In this document: positions 17,457-26,636 of the stretch, in pieces | How positions within the stretch are numbered: the stretch's first letter is position 1 | How the letters are laid out: every line of letters begins with the position of its first letter | Assembly: GCA_003001795.1 (NCBI GenBank) | Contig: PVNI01000017.1 | Coordinates: 62,001 to 126,000 of the forward strand | Length of the DNA: 64,000 bases | Direction: 5' to 3' | Source: Actinomadura viridilutea | GTDB taxonomy: Bacteria; Actinomycetota; Actinomycetes; Streptosporangiales; Streptosporangiaceae | Position numbers and translations under genes: made by a program | Notes under the pieces: generated by a model | What the model saw: the letters and a program-made list of their open reading frames with translations, nothing else | The model's database searches: none | What the model was told of the DNA's origin: nothing

Positions 17457-17503
17457 GGCGGCGGGAGCCGCGGCGGACCCCCCACGCCGCGGCTCCCGCC
17501 GCC
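17457..17503 (+). terminator. Long GC-rich hairpin after the transporter operon
   Basis: A perfect 19-bp stem (17457-17475 with 17485-17503) encloses a 9-base C-rich loop, 23 bases after the LivF-type stop. There is no strong T-run, which is usual in high-GC actinomycetes. Confidence 0.75.
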
Positions 17504-17539
17504 CCGCTTCCGTACGGGACGGCAGGTCAGAATGGGGGC

Positions 17540-18106
17540 ATGGCGATCGCATCTTTCATGGTTCCGCTGGGGACGCCCGCGCCCGGGTTCACGCTGCCGT
17601 CGATCGACGGCGAGACCGTCTCGCTCACCGACTTCGACGGCACGCCCGCGCTGCTGGTGGTGTTCCTGTCGAACCACTGCCCATATGTACGGCGGATCGA
17701 GCACGGCATCGGCAAGGTGACGGCCGAGTACCGCGACAAGGGACTGGCCACCGTGGCGATCTGCAGCAACGACGTCGAGAGGTACCCCGACGACGGCGCC
17801 GAGCATCTGCGCGAGCAGGCGAAGCGGGCGGGGTTCGCCTTCCCGTACCTGGTGGACGCGTCGCAGGACGTCGCCAAGGCGTACCGGGCCGCGTGCACGC
17901 CGGACTTCTTCCTGTACGACGCCGACCGGCGGCTGGCGTACCGAGGGCAGTTCGACGCCGCGCGTCCCGGGAACGACGCGCCCGTGGACGGGTCGTCGCT
18001 GCGCGCGGCGATCGACCGCGTCCTCGCGGGCGAGCCGGTCCCCGAGCCGCACACGCCCAGCCTGGGGTGCGGCATCAAGTGGAAGCCGGGCAACGAGCCC
18101 GCGTAG
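17540..18106 (+). CDS. Thioredoxin-fold (AhpC/TSA-like, PRX_like1) protein
   Basis: This 188-residue cytoplasmic protein has a peroxiredoxin/thioredoxin fold: PAPGFTLPSIDGETVSLTDF, then the possible redox site SNHCPYVRRIE, then ACTPDFFLYDADRRLAYRGQFD with the cis-proline (TPDF). The C-terminal GCGIKWKPGN block is characteristic of this subgroup. Only one cysteine is in the active-site segment (HCPY), so it is not a dithiol thioredoxin. A single-gene unit is likely, since terminators flank it on both sides. Members of this group are common and poorly characterised; a peroxidase or thiol-repair role is a guess. Confidence 0.85.
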   Translation: MAIASFMVPLGTPAPGFTLPSIDGETVSLTDFDGTPALLVVFLSNHCPYVRRIEHGIGKVTAEYRDKGLATVAICSNDVERYPDDGAEHLREQAKRAGFAFPYLVDASQDVAKAYRAACTPDFFLYDADRRLAYRGQFDAARPGNDAPVDGSSLRAAIDRVLAGEPVPEPHTPSLGCGIKWKPGNEPA

Positions 18107-18129
18107 GCGGCCGTCCGGGCCCTGAAGCG

Positions 18130-18157
18130 GCAGCGGCGGCCTCCGGACCGCCGCTGC
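18130..18157 (+). terminator. Hairpin terminator after the thioredoxin-fold gene
   Basis: GCAGCGGCGG (18130-18139) pairs perfectly with 18148-18157 across an 8-base loop, 24 bases after the stop. Confidence 0.65.
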
Positions 18158-18181
18158 GCGGGCCGCGCCGCATGGGTTAAC

Positions 18182-18199
18182 CTACCAAGCGATTGCTAG
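18182..18199. promoter_or_regulatory. Palindromic operator upstream of the acyl-CoA dehydrogenase pair
   Basis: CTACCAAGCGATTGCTAG is an 18-bp imperfect palindrome (7 of 9 positions symmetrical) lying about 40 bases before the first acyl-CoA dehydrogenase gene. AAGCG-TTG cores of this kind are common TetR-family operators in front of actinobacterial fatty-acid genes. The regulator is not identified; the TetR gene at 20359-20979 is a candidate only by proximity. Confidence 0.5.
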
Positions 18200-18239
18200 A
18201 TCGCTGTCAGATCGCCCGTGCGAGCGGAGGCGGCCGGGG

Positions 18240-19370
18240 ATGGATCTTGAGTTCGGCGCGGCCGACGAGGCGTTCCGGGACGAGGTGCGGGCGTGGCTGC
18301 GCGCGCACGTCCCCGCCGAGCCGCTGCCGTCGCTGGAGACCGCGGAGGGCTTCGCGGCGCACCGGGAGTGGGAGCGCACGCTGGGCGAGGCCCGCCTGTC
18401 GGCGGTGTCGTGGCCGCGGGAGTACGGCGGGCGCGGCGCGACCGTGCTGCAGTGGCTGATCTTCGAGGAGGAGTACTACGCCGCGGGCGCCCCCGGACGC
18501 GTCAACCAGAACGGCATCAACCTCCTCGCGCCCACGCTGTTCGAGCACGGCACGCCCGAGCAGCTCGCCCGCGTCCTGCCGCCCATGGCGCGCGGCGAGG
18601 TGATCTGGGCGCAGGCGTGGTCGGAACCGGGCGCGGGCAGCGACCTGGCGTCCCTGCGCGCCGCCGCCGCCCGCGTCGACGGCGGCTGGCTGCTCAACGG
18701 GCAGAAGACGTGGAGCTCGCGGGCGGCGTTCGCCGACCGCGCGTTCGGCCTGTTCCGCTCCGATCCGGACGCCGAACGGCACCGGGGGCTGACGTACCTG
18801 ATGTTCCCGCTGGACGCCGACGGCGTGACCGTGCGCCCGATCGGACGGCTGGACGGCAAGCCCGCGTTCGCCGAGCTCTTCCTGGACGACGTGTTCGTCC
18901 CGGACGAGGACGTGATCGGCGCCCCCGGCGACGGCTGGCGGGCGGCGATGAGCACCGCGGGCAGCGAACGCGGCCTCACGCTGCGCTTCCCCGGCCGGTT
19001 CACCGCCGCGGCCGACCGGCTCGTGGCGCTGTGGCGGGAGCGCGCCGACCCGTCCGACGCGGCCCTGCGGGACCGGGTCGCCGACGCGTGGATCAAGGCC
19101 CGCGCCTACCGGCTCAAGGGCTTCGAGACGGTGTCGCGGACCGACGGGACCGCCGCCGAGGCCAGCCTGAACAAGATCTTCTGGTCGGAGCTGGACGTGG
19201 CGCTGCACGAGGCCGCGCTGGACCTGCTCGGCGCCGACGGCGAGCTCGCCGGGCCCTGGCTGGAGGGCTACGTGTTCTCCCTGGCGGGCCCGATCTACGC
19301 GGGCACCAACGAGATCCAGCGCGACGTCGTCGCCGAGCGCGTGCTCGGCCTGCCGAGGGGGACGCGGTGA
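18240..19370 (+). CDS. Acyl-CoA dehydrogenase, first of a pair
   Basis: This 376-residue flavoenzyme has the three-domain acyl-CoA dehydrogenase layout. The FAD-binding block reads WAQAWSEPGAGSDLASLR, the middle beta domain contains NGQKTWSSRAAFAD, and the C-terminal block reads GPIYAGTNEIQRDVVAERVLGLP. It would introduce a trans-2 double bond into an acyl-CoA. GGAGG lies upstream of the ATG at 18240. The next gene starts on its last codon (GTGA overlap) and also encodes an acyl-CoA dehydrogenase, so the two may form a heteromeric enzyme as described for FadE pairs in mycobacteria acting on bulky or side-chain acyl-CoAs. The substrate is not predictable here. Confidence 0.9.
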   Translation: MDLEFGAADEAFRDEVRAWLRAHVPAEPLPSLETAEGFAAHREWERTLGEARLSAVSWPREYGGRGATVLQWLIFEEEYYAAGAPGRVNQNGINLLAPTLFEHGTPEQLARVLPPMARGEVIWAQAWSEPGAGSDLASLRAAAARVDGGWLLNGQKTWSSRAAFADRAFGLFRSDPDAERHRGLTYLMFPLDADGVTVRPIGRLDGKPAFAELFLDDVFVPDEDVIGAPGDGWRAAMSTAGSERGLTLRFPGRFTAAADRLVALWRERADPSDAALRDRVADAWIKARAYRLKGFETVSRTDGTAAEASLNKIFWSELDVALHEAALDLLGADGELAGPWLEGYVFSLAGPIYAGTNEIQRDVVAERVLGLPRGTR

Positions 19371-20341
19371 GGTTCGTCCTGGACGCCGAGCAGCGGCTGT
19401 TCGCCGAGACCCTCGACAAGCTGCTCGCCGAGGCCGACACCCCGGCAGCGATCCGCGCGTGGGCGGCGGGCGACGCCGCGCCCGGGCGGGCGCTGTGGCG
19501 GTCGCTGGCCGAGACGGGGGTGTTCGCGCTGGCGGTGCCCGAGTCGCACGGCGGGGCCGGGACGCTGCCGGTGGAGCTGGTCACGGCGGCGTTCGAACTG
19601 GGGCGCCACGCGGTTCCGGGGCCGTTCGTGGAGACGCTCGCCGGCGCGGCGCTGATCGGCGGTCTCGGCGACGACGCGCTCGCCGCCGCCTGGCTGCCGC
19701 GCGTCGCCGCCGGGGACGCGATGATCTCGCTGGCCCGGCCCTACGCGCTCGACGCCGACGTCGCCGACCTCGTCGTGTCCGTCGCCGAGGACGACGGGCC
19801 GCCGCGGACCGCCCGTCCCGCCGCGATGCGTTGCGGAGTCGACCCGGCGCGGCGGCTGTTCGAGGTGCGTCCGGACGCTCCCCTCGCCGCCGGACCGGAC
19901 GACGCGCACGCGACCGCAGCGGCCGTCGACCTGGCCGCCCTGCTGTGCGCGGCCCAGCAGCTGGGCGTCGGCCGGGCGCTGCTGGACGCGTCGGTGGAGT
20001 ACGCCAAGACGCGCCGGCAGTTCGGCCGCGCCATCGGCGAGTTCCAGGCCGTCAAGCACCACCTGGCGAACGCGCTCGTGCACCTGGAGTTCGCCCGGCC
20101 GCTCGTGTACGGGGCGGCGCTCTCCTACGGGACGGCGGTTTTCCCCCGGGACGTGTCCGCGGCGAAAGCGGCTGCGGCCGAGGCGTCCTACATGACCGCG
20201 AAGACCGCCCTTCAGGTGCACGGCGCCATCGCCTACACCGACGAGTACGCCCCGTCCCTGTGGATCCGCAAGGCCCGCGCCCTGTACTCGGCCTGGGGGG
20301 CGCCGGCGGCCCACCGCGCACGCGTCCTGAGCCTCTTGTGA
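19367..20341 (+). CDS. Acyl-CoA dehydrogenase, second (short) partner
   Basis: This 324-residue protein is shorter and more divergent than its neighbour. It keeps the acyl-CoA dehydrogenase C-terminal helices (GRALLDASVEYAKTRRQFGRAIGEFQAVKHHLAN and the closing QVHGAIAYTDEYAPSLWIRKARAL) but its N-terminal FAD region is degenerate. This pattern is typical of the second subunit in heteromeric FadE pairs, where FAD and catalytic residues are shared between subunits. The GTG start lies on the stop of the first gene. The pair probably works as one complex (inference from overlap and length). Confidence 0.85.
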   Translation: MRFVLDAEQRLFAETLDKLLAEADTPAAIRAWAAGDAAPGRALWRSLAETGVFALAVPESHGGAGTLPVELVTAAFELGRHAVPGPFVETLAGAALIGGLGDDALAAAWLPRVAAGDAMISLARPYALDADVADLVVSVAEDDGPPRTARPAAMRCGVDPARRLFEVRPDAPLAAGPDDAHATAAAVDLAALLCAAQQLGVGRALLDASVEYAKTRRQFGRAIGEFQAVKHHLANALVHLEFARPLVYGAALSYGTAVFPRDVSAAKAAAAEASYMTAKTALQVHGAIAYTDEYAPSLWIRKARALYSAWGAPAAHRARVLSLL

Positions 20342-20358
20342 GCCGCCCGGCGCCGGGC

Positions 20359-20979
20359 TCAGCCCTTCGCTGACGGGGGCGGACCGGCCAAGCCGTGCAG
20401 CAGAAGCTCGGTGAGGGCGTCGACGATCTGGCCGTCGCCGAGGTCCGGGACGTCCTCGCCGCCGGTGAGCAGGGCGAATCCGAGCAGGGTGAGCATCGCG
20501 CCCATGGCCGCGGCGATCAGCGCGGGGTCTCCGGGAAGCTCGCGCCCCCGCTCGCGCGCGTGCTCCAGATGCTCGCGGAGGACGGCCGTGTTGTCCGCCA
20601 GGGCGCGCCAGGCGCGGCCCGATCCGGGCGGCGCGGCGATCGTCGTCTGGAACCGCGCGACCACGACCGGAAGACGGTCGCGCAGCGTCCTCCAGAAGTC
20701 CTCGATGTGCGCGCGCAGCTGCGCGGGATCGGTCAGGTCGTGGTCGCGGGGATGCCCCTTCGCCTCCCCTCCGGCGTCCCCGTTCATGTCGCGCAGCAGC
20801 GCCGAGAGCAGCTCCTGCTTGCCGGTGAAGTGGTCGTAGAAGGACCCGGTGGCCCGCCCCGCCGCCCGGGTGATGTCCGTGACCTTGGTGTCGAGGTAGC
20901 CCCGTTCGACGAACAGCCTGCGGGCGGCGTCCTTCAGCGCCCGTTCCGTCTCGGCCGCCTTCCGATTGCGAACGCCCAA
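20359..20979 (-). CDS. TetR-family transcriptional regulator
   Basis: This protein of about 206 residues has an N-terminal helix-turn-helix (KDAARRLFVERGYLDTKVTDITRAAGRATGSFYDHFTGKQELLSALL) followed by an all-helical ligand domain. I chose the TTG at 20979 because GGAGG lies 7 bases upstream. An ATG at 21075 would add 32 residues without TetR similarity. It diverges from the secreted CocE-type hydrolase, whose ATG is at 21145, and converges on the acyl-CoA dehydrogenase pair with only 17 bases between stops. It could control either neighbour. Confidence 0.87.
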   Translation of the reverse strand: MGVRNRKAAETERALKDAARRLFVERGYLDTKVTDITRAAGRATGSFYDHFTGKQELLSALLRDMNGDAGGEAKGHPRDHDLTDPAQLRAHIEDFWRTLRDRLPVVVARFQTTIAAPPGSGRAWRALADNTAVLREHLEHARERGRELPGDPALIAAAMGAMLTLLGFALLTGGEDVPDLGDGQIVDALTELLLHGLAGPPPSAKG

Positions 20980-21144
20980 CGCGCCCCCCTCCGTTCCGGG
21001 CCGCCACGGCAGTCGCCCCAGGATATTGGCCTCCGGCTCCCTCCCCCGGCCCAGGTAGACGCTACTGGACCACATGTCAATACTTGTCCGCGGATAAGCG
21101 AGTGGTTACGTTACCGGCGGGAAACCGCCCAGGAGGTCCCCCCG

Positions 21145-23046
21145 ATGCGCCCCGCCACCCGCTGGACCGCTCCCCTCGCCGCCGCCGCGCTCGCGTTCAC
21201 CGCCGGCACCGCCCCCGTCCACGCCGCACCCGCCGTCGACCCCGCCGTCGCCCCCGCCGCCCGCACGGCCGCCGTCCCGGCCGCCTGGGCGCCGAGCGGA
21301 TGGACGCCCCGCCCCGCCGTCTACGAGGTGGCGACCGAGAGGGACGTCACGCTGACGATGAGCGACGGCGTCCGGCTGGTCGCCGACGTCCGGCGGCCCG
21401 CCCGCGACGGCCGGCCCGTGCCCGGCCGCTTCCCGGTGATCGTCACCATGACCCCGTACAACAAGTCGCTGCCCGGCGCGAACATGGCCAGCGACCACCT
21501 GGTGCGGCGCGGCTACGTCCAGGTGATCGTGGACGTGCGCGGCACCGGCGGCTCGCAGGGCCGCTGGGAGGCCTTCAGCGCCCGTGAACAGCGCGACGGC
21601 GCCGAGGCCGTCGCCTGGGCCGCGTCCCGCGAGCGGCCCTGGAGCGACGGGCGGGTGGGCATGGTCGGCGCCTCGTACGGCGCCATCAACCAGCTGTTCA
21701 CCGCCGCGCAGCGTCCCCGGGGGCTCAAGGCCCTGTTCCCCGTCGTGCCGATGGGCGACGCCTACCGCGATGTCATCGGCACCGGCGGGCAGCTGGGTCT
21801 GGGCTTCGTGCCGATGTGGCTGGCAGCGGTCTCGGTGACCGGACTGCTGCCGCCCACCTACGCCGGCGCCGACCCCGCGCGGGCCGCGCGGGTGCTGCGC
21901 GAGCACTTCGGCAACATCGCCGACTTCCAGATCGCCATGCTGCTCGACGCGCTCGCCGGCGGGGACAAGGCGTTCGACGGCCCCTTCTACCGGACGCGCT
22001 CGCCGCTGGAGATCGTCGACAGGGTCGACGTGCCGACGTTCATCGTCGGCGGCGAGTTCGACATCTTCCAACGCAGCGAGCCGATGCTCTACCAGCGGCT
22101 GGCGCGCCGCGTCCCCGCCCGGTTCGTGTACGGGCCGTGGTACCACATCGACGGCGCCTCGCCCGCGCTCGGCGTGACCATCCCCGGCACACCGGTGCCG
22201 CCCGGCCCGTCGCTGCAGGACCTCATGCTCCGCTGGTTCGACCGCTACGTCCGGGACGTCCCCGACCCGGCGCTGGACCGGGACGTGCCGCCGGTCACCT
22301 ACTTCGAGAACGGGTCGGGACGCTGGGTGAAGACCGCCCAGTGGCCGCCCGCCGGGACCCGCTACCAGGCGTTCCGGCTCTCCGGGCGGGCCGCTCCGGG
22401 ACGGCCCGGCGCCCTGACGACCGGTCAGGCCACAGGAGGCCCCGACCACGTCCCGTGGAACCCGTTCGCCGGCCTGTGCACCCGCTCCACGGTCCAGTGG
22501 GCGGGCGCGGGGCTCCTGAAGTACCTGGACCTGTCCTGCGAGCACGACAACAGCTCCAACGACGCGCTCGGGGTCGTCTACGACCTGCCCGTCCGCCGGC
22601 CGCTGCGCCTCGCCGGACCGATCAACGCGCACCTGGTGGTGTCCGGCTCCGCCCGCGACGGCCAGCTCACCGTGCGCGTCGAGGACGTCGCCCCCGACGG
22701 GACGGCCACCCAGCTCACCAGCGGCTGGCAGGTGCTCTCCCTGCGGGCGCTGGACGAGGCCCGCACCGTCCGGCGCGACGGCCTGATCGTCCAGCCGTAC
22801 CACCCGTACACCAGGGCGTCGGCCAAGGCCATGCCGAAGAACACGCCCGTCGCCGTCGACGTGGAGGTCTTCCCGATCGCCGCCGAGATCAAGCCCGGCC
22901 ACCGGCTGCGCGTGTCGATCCAGACCGGCGACTTCCCCCACCTGTTCCCGCCGCTGCCCCAGCTGGGCCGCTCGATCGGCAAGGGCGTCAAGATCTGGCA
23001 CGACCCGGCCCACCCGTCCTGGGTGGCCCTCCCCGTGACACCGTGA
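21145..23046 (+). CDS. Secreted CocE/NonD-family hydrolase (X-Pro dipeptidyl-peptidase fold)
   Basis: This 633-residue alpha/beta-hydrolase has a Sec signal peptide ending around VHA (residues 25-27), then a serine hydrolase domain with nucleophile S178 in GASYG. The acid is probably in GGEFDIF, and the likely catalytic histidine is in YGPWYHIDG. A C-terminal jelly-roll domain (from about residue 430, PLRLAGPINAHLVVSGSA and HRLRVSIQTGDFP) is as in CocE and X-Pro peptidases. AGGAGG precedes the ATG. Substrates in the family range from cocaine and glutaryl-7-ACA to prolyl peptides, so the real substrate is open. It is divergent from the TetR gene. Confidence 0.9.
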   Translation: MRPATRWTAPLAAAALAFTAGTAPVHAAPAVDPAVAPAARTAAVPAAWAPSGWTPRPAVYEVATERDVTLTMSDGVRLVADVRRPARDGRPVPGRFPVIVTMTPYNKSLPGANMASDHLVRRGYVQVIVDVRGTGGSQGRWEAFSAREQRDGAEAVAWAASRERPWSDGRVGMVGASYGAINQLFTAAQRPRGLKALFPVVPMGDAYRDVIGTGGQLGLGFVPMWLAAVSVTGLLPPTYAGADPARAARVLREHFGNIADFQIAMLLDALAGGDKAFDGPFYRTRSPLEIVDRVDVPTFIVGGEFDIFQRSEPMLYQRLARRVPARFVYGPWYHIDGASPALGVTIPGTPVPPGPSLQDLMLRWFDRYVRDVPDPALDRDVPPVTYFENGSGRWVKTAQWPPAGTRYQAFRLSGRAAPGRPGALTTGQATGGPDHVPWNPFAGLCTRSTVQWAGAGLLKYLDLSCEHDNSSNDALGVVYDLPVRRPLRLAGPINAHLVVSGSARDGQLTVRVEDVAPDGTATQLTSGWQVLSLRALDEARTVRRDGLIVQPYHPYTRASAKAMPKNTPVAVDVEVFPIAAEIKPGHRLRVSIQTGDFPHLFPPLPQLGRSIGKGVKIWHDPAHPSWVALPVTP

Positions 23047-23058
23047 CGGCCACGGCGG

Positions 23059-24429
23059 TCACCGACCGGTGCCCGCGCCCGCGCGACCGCTCGCGTCGCC
23101 GCTCCTCCCTCCGGCGACCAGACGGTCGACCGACCAGAGCACCGCGCCGATCCCCAGCAGCACGGCGGCGCGCAGGTAGACCTCCCCGTCGCGGCCGGTG
23201 ATCGGCAGGGCGAGCAGCAGGCTGCCGACCGCGCCCAGCACCGGCATCCACGTCGGCGCCTGGAAGTGGTCGCGGGCGGCCCGCTCGCGCCGCAGCACCA
23301 GCACGCACACGTCGACCAGCGCGAACACCAGGAGCAGCAGCAGCACGGTGGTGTCGGCCAGCCCGCCGACGTCCCCCGTGCTCACCAGCACCACGGCGAC
23401 GCCGGTGGTGAACACGATCGCCGTCCACGGCACGGCCCGGGTCGGATGCACCGCGCCGAACACGCGCGGCACGACGCCCTCCCGCGCCATCCCGTACACC
23501 AGCCGCGACGCCATGATCATGTTGATCAGCGCGGTGTTCCCGACGGCCAGCAGCGCGATGAGCGCGAACAGCTTCGGCGGGAAGCCGAGTCCGGCCGCGC
23601 GGACGACCTCCAGCAGCGGCCCCGTCGACCGCTCCAGCGTCCGGGCGTCCACCAGCATGGTCGCGGTGAACGCCACCGCCGTGTACACCACCGCGGTGAC
23701 CGCCAGCCCGCCGAACAGCGCGAGCGGGAAGTCGCGGCGCGGGTCGCGCGCCTCCTCGGCCAGGTTCACCGAGTCCTCGAAGCCCAGCAGCGCGTAGAAC
23801 GCCAGCGCCGTCCCGCCGAGCACGCCCATGAACGCGCCGCCCGCCGGGTGGAAGTCCAGGGCGCGCCCGGGATCGCCGTTCCCGGTCGCCAGCGCCACCG
23901 CGCCGATCGCCATGATGACGACCAGGCCGGACGCCTCGACCACCGTGAGCACCACGTTGACCTTGACGGACTCGGAGATCCCCGCGAGGTTGACCAGGGT
24001 CACCAGCGCCAGGAAGCCGAGCGCGCCCGCCGGCGCGGGCAGCGGCGCGAACTCGGCCAGATACTCGCCGCCGAAGGCGCGCGCCGCGGCGCTCGCCGAC
24101 GTGACCCCGCTCATCATCACCGCGAACGCCACGAGGAACGTCACGAACGGCACCCCGAACGCCCGGTGGGCGTACAGGGCCGCCCCGGCCGCCCGCGGAT
24201 ACTTGCCGACCAGCTCGGCGTAGGCCGCGGCGGTCAGCGCGGCCAGCATGAACGCCACCGGGAACGGTATCCACACCGCCCCGCCGACCTCGCCGGCGAC
24301 CTGCCCGACCAGCGCGTAGACGCCCGCGCCGAGGATGTCCCCGATCACGAACACCAGCAGCATCCGGCGACCGATGACGCGCCGCAGCCCGCCCTCCACC
24401 GTCCGCGGATCGCCCGACGCCCCCGCCAT
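23059..24429 (-). CDS. APC-family amino acid permease
   Basis: This 456-residue integral membrane protein has about twelve hydrophobic segments and the APC hallmark near the N-terminus (RMLLVFVIGDILGAGVYALVGQVAGEVGGAVWIPF). A conserved loop FYALLGFEDSVNLAEEARDPRRDFP lies mid-protein. The ATG at 24429 is preceded by AGGAGGGG; an upstream reading frame continues but has no homology. It converges on the hydrolase gene with 12 bases between stops. It probably imports an amino acid or polyamine by proton symport; the specificity is unknown. Confidence 0.88.
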   Translation of the reverse strand: MAGASGDPRTVEGGLRRVIGRRMLLVFVIGDILGAGVYALVGQVAGEVGGAVWIPFPVAFMLAALTAAAYAELVGKYPRAAGAALYAHRAFGVPFVTFLVAFAVMMSGVTSASAAARAFGGEYLAEFAPLPAPAGALGFLALVTLVNLAGISESVKVNVVLTVVEASGLVVIMAIGAVALATGNGDPGRALDFHPAGGAFMGVLGGTALAFYALLGFEDSVNLAEEARDPRRDFPLALFGGLAVTAVVYTAVAFTATMLVDARTLERSTGPLLEVVRAAGLGFPPKLFALIALLAVGNTALINMIMASRLVYGMAREGVVPRVFGAVHPTRAVPWTAIVFTTGVAVVLVSTGDVGGLADTTVLLLLLVFALVDVCVLVLRRERAARDHFQAPTWMPVLGAVGSLLLALPITGRDGEVYLRAAVLLGIGAVLWSVDRLVAGGRSGDASGRAGAGTGR

Positions 24430-24548
24430 GCCCCCTCCTGCCCGGCGCTTCGGCCCTCCACTACCCGCAGCAGCAAGAAGTAACGCAGCGCCACCACAGG
24501 CAGCGCCACCACAGACCTGGCGCCGGGGAGGGGCGGCGGTGCGGCGGG

Positions 24549-26636
24549 TCAGACGTCGATGCGGCCGGCGTCGAGTTCGGCGGCGCCGGCGGCGATGAAC
24601 TCGCGGCGCGGGGCGACCTCGCTGCCCATGAGGAGGTCGAAGATGCGCGCGGCCTCCTCGGCGTCCTCGATGCGGATGCGGCGCAGGATGCGGTGGCGCG
24701 GGTCCATGGTGGTCTCGGCCAGCTGGTCGGCGTCCATCTCGCCGAGGCCCTTGTAGCGCTGGACGGGCTCCTTCCAGCGCAGGCCCTTGCGCTCGAACTC
24801 CACCAGCTTCTTGCGCAGCTCGGCGTCGCTGTAGCAGTAGACGTACTTGTCCTGGCCCTTCTTGGGCTTGAGGAGCTCGATGCGGTGCAGCGGCGGGACG
24901 GCGGCGAAGACGCGGCCGGCCTCCAGCATGGGCCGCATGTAGCGGTAGAACAGCGTGAGCAGCAGGCAGCGGATGTGCGAGCCGTCCACGTCGGCGTCCG
25001 CCATGAGGATGATGCGGCCGTAGCGGGCCGAGTCCAGGTCGAACGTCCGGCCGGAGCCGGCGCCGACCACCTGGATGATCGCGGCGCACTCGGCGTTCTT
25101 GAGCATGTCGGCCGTGGACGCCTTCTGCACGTTGAGGATCTTGCCGCGGATCGGCAGCAGCGCCTGGAACTCGGAGTCGCGGGCCAGCTTGGCGGTGCCG
25201 AGCGCCGAGTCGCCCTCCACGATGAACAGCTCGCTGCGGTCGTCGGTGGTGCGGCAGTCGACCAGCTTGGCGGGCAGCGCGGAGTTCTCCAGGGCGTTCT
25301 TGCGGCGCTGGTTGTCGCGCTGGGTGCGGGCCGCGATCCGGGTCCGGGCCGCGCCGACGACCTTCTCCAGCACGGCGCGCAGCTGCTGCTTCTGCCCGCG
25401 CGGCGGGTTCTCGAAGATCGCCTTGAGCTCGCGGGTGACGACCTGCTGGACGATCCGGGTCGCGGCCGAGGTGCCCAGCACCTCCTTGGTCTGCCCCTCG
25501 AACTGCGGCTCGGGCAGCCGGACGGTGACCACGGCGGTCAGGCCCTCCAGGACGTCGTCCTTGATGACGTCCTCGTCGCTGTTCTTCAGCAGCCGGGTGG
25601 CCCGCAGCTGGTCGTTGATCACCCTGACCAGGGCCCGGTCGAACCCGCGCACGTGGGTGCCGTGCTTGGGCGTGGCGATCACGTTGACGAACGACTTGCA
25701 GACGGTGTCGTAGCCGGTGCCCCAGCGCAGCGCCACGTCCACCTCGAGGTCGCGTTCGACGTCCCGCGGGATGAGGTGGCCCTGCTCGTCCAGGACGGGG
25801 ACGGTCTCGGTGAAGTGGCCCCGGCCCCGCAGCCGCAGCACGTCCACCACGGGCGGGTCCTTGGCGAGGAAGGAGCAGAACTCGCTGATGCCGCCGTCGA
25901 AGCGGAAGGTCTCCTCGACGACCTCCTCGCCGCGCTCGTCGCGCACGTCGATGGTCAGGCCGGGGATCAGGAACGCGGTCTGCCGCATCCGGTCGAGGAC
26001 CTGCTCGGTCTCCACCGTGGCGCCCTTGAGGAAGATCCGCATGTCCGGCCAGAACCGCACCCTGGTGCCGGTGGTCGTCTTGGCGACCCGGCGGATCTTG
26101 CGCAGCCCCGACTTCCTCTTGAACTTGGCGGTGGGGCCGTCCCCGTCGAACTCGCCGGGCAGGCCGCGGCGGAAGCTGATGGCGTGGGTGTGCCCCTCGC
26201 GGTCGACCTCGACGTCCAGGCGGGCCGACAGCGCGTTGACCACCGAGGCGCCCACGCCGTGCAGGCCGCCGGAGGCGGTGTAGGACACGCCGCCGAACTT
26301 GCCGCCCGCGTGCAGCCGGGTCATCACCAGCTCGACGCCGGACAGCTTGGTCTTGGGCTCGATGTCGACCGGGATGCCCCGCCCGTTGTCGGCCACCTCG
26401 AACGAGCCGTCGGCGCGGAGGGTGACGGAGATGTGCGTGCAGTACCCCGCCAGGGCCTCATCGACGCAGTTGTCGACGATCTCCCACAGGCAGTGCGCGA
26501 GCCCGCGCCCGTCGGTGGACCCGATGTACATGCCGGGTCGCTTCCGGACGGCCTCCAGGCCCTCCAGCACCGTCAGGTGCCGGGCGGAGTAACCGTGCGG
26601 GTCGTCGGTGGTCGCTTCAGCGGTCGCGGCGGTCAA
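24549..26636 (-). CDS. parE: DNA topoisomerase IV subunit B (actinobacterial ParE)
   Basis: This 695-residue type IIA topoisomerase ATPase subunit has the GHKL ATP site (WEIVDNCVDEALAGYC, DNGRGIPVD, GGLHGVGASVVNALS), the transducer lysine region, and a TOPRIM domain with EGDSALGTA and the metal aspartates in MADADVDGSHI. The C-terminal zinc-free core ends in the ParE/GyrB tail (RYKGLGEMDADQLAETTMDP). EGDSALG replaces the EGDSAGG usual in GyrB, which I recall as a mark of the Streptomyces-type ParE. The TTG at 26636 is used because GAGGAG lies 8 bases upstream and the reading begins just before the conserved Y-S-A-x-H-L-T-V-L-E-G block. It decatenates chromosomes together with ParC, which is not in the window. 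Confidence 0.93.
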   Translation of the reverse strand: MTAATAEATTDDPHGYSARHLTVLEGLEAVRKRPGMYIGSTDGRGLAHCLWEIVDNCVDEALAGYCTHISVTLRADGSFEVADNGRGIPVDIEPKTKLSGVELVMTRLHAGGKFGGVSYTASGGLHGVGASVVNALSARLDVEVDREGHTHAISFRRGLPGEFDGDGPTAKFKRKSGLRKIRRVAKTTTGTRVRFWPDMRIFLKGATVETEQVLDRMRQTAFLIPGLTIDVRDERGEEVVEETFRFDGGISEFCSFLAKDPPVVDVLRLRGRGHFTETVPVLDEQGHLIPRDVERDLEVDVALRWGTGYDTVCKSFVNVIATPKHGTHVRGFDRALVRVINDQLRATRLLKNSDEDVIKDDVLEGLTAVVTVRLPEPQFEGQTKEVLGTSAATRIVQQVVTRELKAIFENPPRGQKQQLRAVLEKVVGAARTRIAARTQRDNQRRKNALENSALPAKLVDCRTTDDRSELFIVEGDSALGTAKLARDSEFQALLPIRGKILNVQKASTADMLKNAECAAIIQVVGAGSGRTFDLDSARYGRIILMADADVDGSHIRCLLLTLFYRYMRPMLEAGRVFAAVPPLHRIELLKPKKGQDKYVYCYSDAELRKKLVEFERKGLRWKEPVQRYKGLGEMDADQLAETTMDPRHRILRRIRIEDAEEAARIFDLLMGSEVAPRREFIAAGAAELDAGRIDV

